Source: CAMBDR01 sp046597185
GTDB taxonomy: Bacteria > Pseudomonadota > Gammaproteobacteria > Burkholderiales > Burkholderiaceae_D
Direction: 5' to 3'
Length of the DNA stretch: 8,416 bases
Assembly: GCA_046597185.1 (NCBI GenBank)
Contig: JBKJLF010000858.1
Location: 1 to 8,416 of the forward strand
A program made the position numbers and the translations under genes. Position 1 is the first letter of the stretch; the number at the start of each line of letters is the position of its first letter. Positions 5,031-8,416 of the stretch are shown piece by piece. The notes beneath the pieces are model-generated. The model searched no databases, was not told the DNA's origin, and worked only from the letters and a program-made list of their open reading frames with translations.

Positions 5031-7270
5031 ACACCACGAACGCCCAATTGCCGGGGTATTGGCATTTTGTTTGGATGTTTTTTATGCAGCCGCTGACTTT
5101 GCATCAACGGTTAAAGGCTTGTGGTATTGAGCAGTCGGATGTGGCGGGGCGGGATTGGTGGCGACAGCGCAAGCAGCTTGGGCCTGTGTATTCGGGCTAT
5201 ATGGTGAGATTGCTGTTTGTGTTGGTGGCGGTGCCGGTGCTGGCTTTTTTGGGGGCTTTGCTGTTGGGGGGGATTTTTCATATTCCGCTGAATGTGCCAA
5301 AAATGGTGGTCGGCGTGGTGGTCGGCGTGGCGTTCGGCGTGGCGTTAGGCGTGGCGCTCGGCGTGGCGGGCGGCGTGGCGCTCGGCGTGGCGTTAGGCGT
5401 GGCGCTCGGCGTGGCGGGAGGCGTGGCGCTCGGCGTGACGTTCGGCGTGGGGTTCGGCGTGGGGTTCGGCGTGGTGGGCGGCGTGAAGGGAGACGTGGGG
5501 TTCGGCGTGGCGTTCAGTGTGGTGATCGGCGTGGCGCTCGGCGTGGCGCTCGGCGTGACGGGCGGCGTGGTGGGCGGCGTGGCGTTCGGCGTAGCCTTTC
5601 TGGCCTCGTATTTCCGGCTGATATTTTACCCATTTGAACTACTTTGCCAGCTCATCGCCCAACTCCGCCATACGCCAGGCGCATCCCCCTGTTTCTTTTC
5701 CCCATTGCTGTACCACGACATGGCGTATCTACCCTATCCATTTTTGGCGCAGCAAATCGTTGCAGTGGCGCAGACCAACCCGGCGCTGGCGCAAAAATTG
5801 ATCCATATCGCCAATCGCTCGGCAGGGCAAAAGCGTGCTGCCGCACTAGCGGTAGTCACCTTGCGCGCCCAGGAAATGCAGCAGCAGGTAGCGGCCAAGC
5901 GCTTTGCCGATCTTGCCGAATTACGCGGCCAGTGGTTGCCCGGCACCGATACCGACAGCACCTTGCTGCGCAATCTGGCGCAAGCGGCACGGTTTATGCT
6001 GGCGGGGCTGGGCGCACTTTCGCCGCACATCAGCCTGCAACATTTCGACGCGGCGGCGCAGCAACTGCACGCGCTGGACAATCAATTATTGACCGCAAAA
6101 GAACCAATTGCGCCTTTATTGCCGCCACTGCTGGCAAGCTGGCGCGAGGTGCTGGCCTTGGCGCGTAGCGAGGCTGCGGCCAAAGCGCAGGCCATGCTGC
6201 CCAACCCTTTCGTGGTGGGTAATCCGCTCAGCCCGGAAATGGCCTGGGGCCAAGCCGTATTTCGTGGCCGCGCAACCCTCATCGCGCAAGTGGAAAGCAT
6301 TCTGGCCGACCAGCACAACACCAGTTCAATCGCGCTGATCGGGCCACGCCGTTGCGGTAAATCTTCTCTGCTCAATATGCTGCGCGTGATGCTGCCCGAC
6401 ACCATTGTGGTGCAGTTCGATTTGCAAGCCAACCCGGTCGATAGCCCCACCTCGTTTTACCGGGCGCTAGCCGCAGTCGCCGCCGCGCAAGCCCGGCACG
6501 ACCATCGCCTGCAACTACCCGCGCTACTGTTGCAAAGCGCACAGGGCGAGCCAATCGCCCCCATCGAAGCCTTAAAGCACTGGCTAGACCAACTGGCACA
6601 ATTTGTGGCAAGCCAGCCCGCCCAGCAGCGCATCATGATCTGTATTGACGAGTTTGAGCGTCTGGAAGATTTGTTCCCGCAGCAAAAGCGCGAGCTATTG
6701 CAATTGATGGGCTTGTTCCGCGCCACCATTCAGCATAGCCGCCGCGTGCGCTTGCTGGTGGCAGGGGCGGCACCGTTTGCCGAATTGGGCAGGCTGTGGA
6801 ATGATCACTTCATCAATCTGCGTGAAATGCGGCTGGGTTTTTTGGATCAGGACACGGTACTGCAATTGTTGACCCAACCCATCCCCGAGTTTCCACCCGG
6901 CGCGATTAGTGCCGAACTGGCGCAGGCGGTGTACCAGCGCAGCCGGGGTCAACCCTTCCTGACCCAGGTGTACGGTTACGCGCTGGTAGAAACGCTTAAC
7001 CGCAGCAAACGCCGTAGCGCCACGCTGGACGATCTGGCCCAGATCGAGCCGGAAATCTTGCGCAGCTATGCCTATTATTTCCGTGGCATCTGGGATGACG
7101 TACCCGCTGCCGGGCAGACGGCGCTGCTGGCGCTGGCAGAAGGCGAAAGCGTCACACTGGAGCGCGAAACCCAACGCTGGCTGCGCCGCCGCATGCTGGT
7201 GGATGAGGCGGGCCAACTGCTGGTGCCGCTGTTTGGGCGCTGGATTCGGGAGAAAGACGAGATGGTGTGA
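5009..7270 (+). CDS. Membrane-anchored STAND-like NTPase with Gly-Val tetrapeptide repeats
   Basis: This 753-aa protein has ATG 5009 chosen for its Shine-Dalgarno; ATG 5027 gives 747 aa. Residues 17-60 hold a Trp- and basic-rich N-terminal segment. A hydrophobic helix spans about 66-90. Residues 102-197 are 24 unbroken tetrads, nearly all G-V-x-x, enough for about four membrane spans and dense in the G-x-x-x-G spacing that packs helices. A polar break, 'GVKGDV', lies near 158-163. The rest should be cytoplasmic: an Ala/Gln/Leu-rich helical region (about 220-415), 'NPFVVGNPL' near 415, 'FRGR', P-loop 'GPRRCGKSS' (445-453, K451), Walker B 'ICIDEFE' (D547, E548), and a winged-helix-like tail ending 'FGRWIREKDEMV'. 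The NTPase resembles that of the overlapping SEFIR gene. I know no named family for the whole protein. A sensor or membrane-damaging partner of the SEFIR effector is inferred, not shown. Confidence 0.85.
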   Translation: MAEELRMNTTNAQLPGYWHFVWMFFMQPLTLHQRLKACGIEQSDVAGRDWWRQRKQLGPVYSGYMVRLLFVLVAVPVLAFLGALLLGGIFHIPLNVPKMVVGVVVGVAFGVALGVALGVAGGVALGVALGVALGVAGGVALGVTFGVGFGVGFGVVGGVKGDVGFGVAFSVVIGVALGVALGVTGGVVGGVAFGVAFLASYFRLIFYPFELLCQLIAQLRHTPGASPCFFSPLLYHDMAYLPYPFLAQQIVAVAQTNPALAQKLIHIANRSAGQKRAAALAVVTLRAQEMQQQVAAKRFADLAELRGQWLPGTDTDSTLLRNLAQAARFMLAGLGALSPHISLQHFDAAAQQLHALDNQLLTAKEPIAPLLPPLLASWREVLALARSEAAAKAQAMLPNPFVVGNPLSPEMAWGQAVFRGRATLIAQVESILADQHNTSSIALIGPRRCGKSSLLNMLRVMLPDTIVVQFDLQANPVDSPTSFYRALAAVAAAQARHDHRLQLPALLLQSAQGEPIAPIEALKHWLDQLAQFVASQPAQQRIMICIDEFERLEDLFPQQKRELLQLMGLFRATIQHSRRVRLLVAGAAPFAELGRLWNDHFINLREMRLGFLDQDTVLQLLTQPIPEFPPGAISAELAQAVYQRSRGQPFLTQVYGYALVETLNRSKRRSATLDDLAQIEPEILRSYAYYFRGIWDDVPAAGQTALLALAEGESVTLERETQRWLRRRMLVDEAGQLLVPLFGRWIREKDEMV
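5312..5599 (+). repeat. 24-copy 12-bp in-frame tandem repeat (consensus GGCGTGGCGYTC)
   Basis: The array is exactly 288 bp and codes for 24 G-V-x-x tetrads of the membrane NTPase. The first two codons are almost always GGC GTG; exceptions are GAC in unit 16, AGT in unit 18 and GTA in the last unit. The third and fourth codons vary (GCG, GTG, ACG, GGG, AAG, then TTC, CTC, TTA, GGC, ATC). Fixed synonymous choice shows that the array grew by DNA duplication. Because the unit is a multiple of three, copy changes would lengthen or shorten the membrane part without breaking the frame. Confidence 0.95.
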
Positions 7271-7376
7271 TGTGCCAAAGCACTGCTTGTTGCAAGGCGG
7301 GTGTTGCCAGCCGGGCATTCGTATCAACCGATTTAACCGGCGTTGTTCAAACTGGCTGGCGCACCGCGCTATGGTT
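7271..7376. other. Spacer after the membrane NTPase gene
   Basis: No gene is supported. A 7-bp inverted repeat (GCCAGCC 7306-7312 and GGCTGGC 7354-7360) encloses 41 nt with a smaller CCGG pair inside. No T-run follows, so it is not a standard terminator. Confidence 0.35.
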
Positions 7377-7438
7377 ATTCACTTGAATTGAGCTAATAAA
7401 GAGCGCCGCGCAAGCGCGCAAAACTGGTGCAAGTGAAT
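7377..7438. repeat. 62-bp inverted-repeat element with GC-rich inner hairpin
   Basis: Perfect 9-bp arms, ATTCACTTG (7377-7385) and CAAGTGAAT (7430-7438), bracket a GC-rich inner hairpin around 7400-7415 (CGCGC, AA loop, GCGCG). It lies about 110 bp after the membrane NTPase stop. It could mark the end of that transcript, a small mobile-element remnant, or a structured RNA. It lacks a T-run, so a simple rho-independent terminator is unlikely. Confidence 0.5.
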
Positions 7439-7670
7439 TAGCGAGGCCCATGCTAATTTGACGTTATCGTTACCACCACGTTCAAACTTGTCATTGCAAC
7501 CATAATAGTTGCAGAAAAACCGAACTGTTATGGTAAAGATTTGCCTGAATTGATTCTATTTAAATTTTGCCGTCCCCTGTATCATTCGCTTAGCTACCTG
7601 GTGTCAGCGTGAAAGTCCAGTGAATGTGACTAACGTAGATTGAACGGGACTGAAATTTACCTCAAATTAA
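7439..7670. other. Upstream region of the DUF4214 gene
   Basis: No gene is seen. A small inverted repeat, TGCAAC (7495-7500) and GTTGCA (7508-7513), could be a regulator site. A -10-like TATCAT (7580-7585) has no good -35. If transcription starts there, the leader would be about 90 nt long. No known riboswitch pattern was recognised. Confidence 0.35.
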
Positions 7671-7675
7671 AGGGA
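7671..7675 (+). promoter_or_regulatory. Ribosome binding site of the DUF4214 gene
   Basis: AGGGA lies six bases before ATG 7682 and fixes the start of the partial gene at the right edge. Confidence 0.6.
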
Positions 7676-7681
7676 ATCGAA

Positions 7682-8416
7682 ATGGGCAAGAACGCGCAAG
7701 TTGTGCAGAAATTGTACGTGGCTTACTTTAATCGTGCCGGCGATGTCGGTGGCTTGCAGTATTGGGAAAACGTGGTAAATGAGCAAAATGGGAATACTTC
7801 TCTCATTAGCGCGGCTTTTTCTCAATCGCAGGAATATCAGGCCGCTTATGCTGGCTTGAGCAACCAACAAATAGTCAATCGTGTGTATCAAAACCTGTTC
7901 GGGCGTGATGCGGAATCGGGTGGCTTGAATTATTGGAGCGATCTACTCGACCGCCACGCCATCACTATCGATAACGTCGTCACCACTATTTCCAATGGCG
8001 CGTTGGGAACCGATCTGACAGCGTATAACGCCAAGGTGAGCGCTGCTGGCATATTCACTGATAGCTTGATTGCGACCGCCACTTCTAGCGCCTACGATGG
8101 CGTTGCCGCTGCGCAGGTGGCGAAAGATTTCATCAGCTCGGTGTCGAATTCTGAATCTTTGGCCAGCGCCACCACGGCAGTAAATCTGCAAGTGACGCTA
8201 GCCAATTTGGTGGCCGCACACATCACCCCGCAAACTTTTAACCTGACCACAGGCCCTGATAGCTTCATTCCTGGTGCGCAAAAAAGCTTGGGTGGCAATG
8301 ATGTTTTTAATGCTATTTCCATCGGCGTTGATCAGGCACTGAGTGGTTTCGATACAATTGACGGGGGGGCGGGCACGAATACCTTGACTCTCACCTCACA
8401 GACCGCTTTCCCTGTT
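7682..8416 (+). CDS. DUF4214 protein with RTX/S-layer-like continuation (3' truncated by window)
   Basis: This frame runs 245 codons from ATG 7682 to the right edge without a stop. Two DUF4214-type repeats are visible: 'LYVAYFNRAGDVGGLQYW' (residues 11-28) and 'VYQNLFGRDAESGGLNYW' (68-85). They share the pattern Y, then F-x-R, D, G-G-L-x-Y-W. A Ser/Thr/Ala-rich stretch follows. From about residue 186, 'FNLTTGPDSF', 'GGNDVFNA' and 'DGGAGTNTL' look like the repeats of RsaA-type S-layer and other type I-secreted proteins, which often bind calcium. There is no N-terminal signal peptide, which fits type I secretion with a C-terminal signal outside the window. It is probably a surface-layer or adhesin-like protein, separate from the defence-type genes upstream. 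The domain call is good; exact function is unknown. Confidence 0.85.
   Translation, partial: MGKNAQVVQKLYVAYFNRAGDVGGLQYWENVVNEQNGNTSLISAAFSQSQEYQAAYAGLSNQQIVNRVYQNLFGRDAESGGLNYWSDLLDRHAITIDNVVTTISNGALGTDLTAYNAKVSAAGIFTDSLIATATSSAYDGVAAAQVAKDFISSVSNSESLASATTAVNLQVTLANLVAAHITPQTFNLTTGPDSFIPGAQKSLGGNDVFNAISIGVDQALSGFDTIDGGAGTNTLTLTSQTAFPV

Noticed and set aside
5312..5599. Possible CRISPR array
   Set aside because: The units are 12 bp, contiguous and in frame within a gene; there are no unique spacers.
5155..5637. Long Arg-Gly-rich frame across the repeat array
   Set aside because: It is the +2 shadow of the 12-bp repeat, which is open in other frames because of its composition. The G-V-x-x frame continues into a complete NTPase, so that one is the gene.
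6695..7327. Minus-strand 210-aa frame opposite the end of the membrane NTPase
   Set aside because: His/Gln/Pro-rich shadow of the Walker B and tail region; no motif and no ribosome site.
7301..7365. Integron attC-like site after the membrane NTPase
   Set aside because: The GCCAGCC/GGCTGGC pair lacks the conserved GTTRRRY and RYYYAAC ends expected of attC.
7586..7670. Possible riboswitch in the leader of the DUF4214 gene
   Set aside because: Only a weak CTGG/CCAG pairing was found; no known aptamer consensus is visible.

Overview
The window is about 8.4 kb of moderately GC-rich bacterial DNA. All recognisable genes lie on the + strand. The Phd/PIN toxin-antitoxin pair, the IS1380-type transposase remnant, the GTG/GGC-rich codon use and a DUF4214/RTX-like secreted protein suggest a Gram-negative bacterium, probably a beta- or gammaproteobacterium. 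There is no rRNA or housekeeping gene to fix the taxon. The gene mix (ATPases, toxin-like domains, a TA module, a transposon scrap, AT-rich spacers) looks like an accessory or defence island.

Layout. (1) 1-1489: the 3' end of a DUF3696-type AAA/ABC-like ATPase, followed one base later by a 304-aa protein whose C-terminal third looks like a RelE/HigB (Gp49-type) toxin fold. (2) 1490-1649: a spacer with a terminator-like hairpin that would work on the minus strand and a possible promoter. (3) 1650-2138: a small protein made of two SH3/KOW-like modules that look duplicated. (4) 2139-2409: an AT-rich spacer with phased repeats and two short palindromes, ending in a promoter overlapped by a 20-bp palindromic operator. 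(5) 2410-3088: a Phd/YefM antitoxin and a PIN-domain (VapC/FitB-like) toxin. (6) 3089-3590: decayed DNA carrying the N-terminal scrap of an IS1380-family transposase. (7) 3591-7270: two overlapping genes, a SEFIR-domain P-loop NTPase and a 753-aa membrane-anchored P-loop NTPase. The second has 24 perfect 4-residue G-V-x-x repeats, encoded by a 288-bp array of 12-bp units. (8) 7271-7681: a non-coding stretch with a 62-bp inverted-repeat structure. (9) 7682 to the right edge: the start of a DUF4214 protein running into RTX/S-layer-like sequence, cut by the window.

How the genes may work together. The SEFIR-NTPase and the Gly-Val-repeat membrane NTPase are the main interest. They overlap by 22 bp and carry the same kind of STAND-like NTPase module (N-P-[YF] linker, F-x-G-R, P-loop GKSSLL, Walker B with DE, similar C-terminal tails). 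They could form a sensor/effector pair in which a cytosolic SEFIR effector is coupled to a membrane-embedded partner. SEFIR domains are TIR relatives and occur in bacterial antiphage proteins, so an abortive-infection role is a reasonable inference but is not shown by sequence. The ATPase/RelE-like pair at the left edge is a second candidate toxin-type system. Between them sits an ordinary autoregulated type II TA module.
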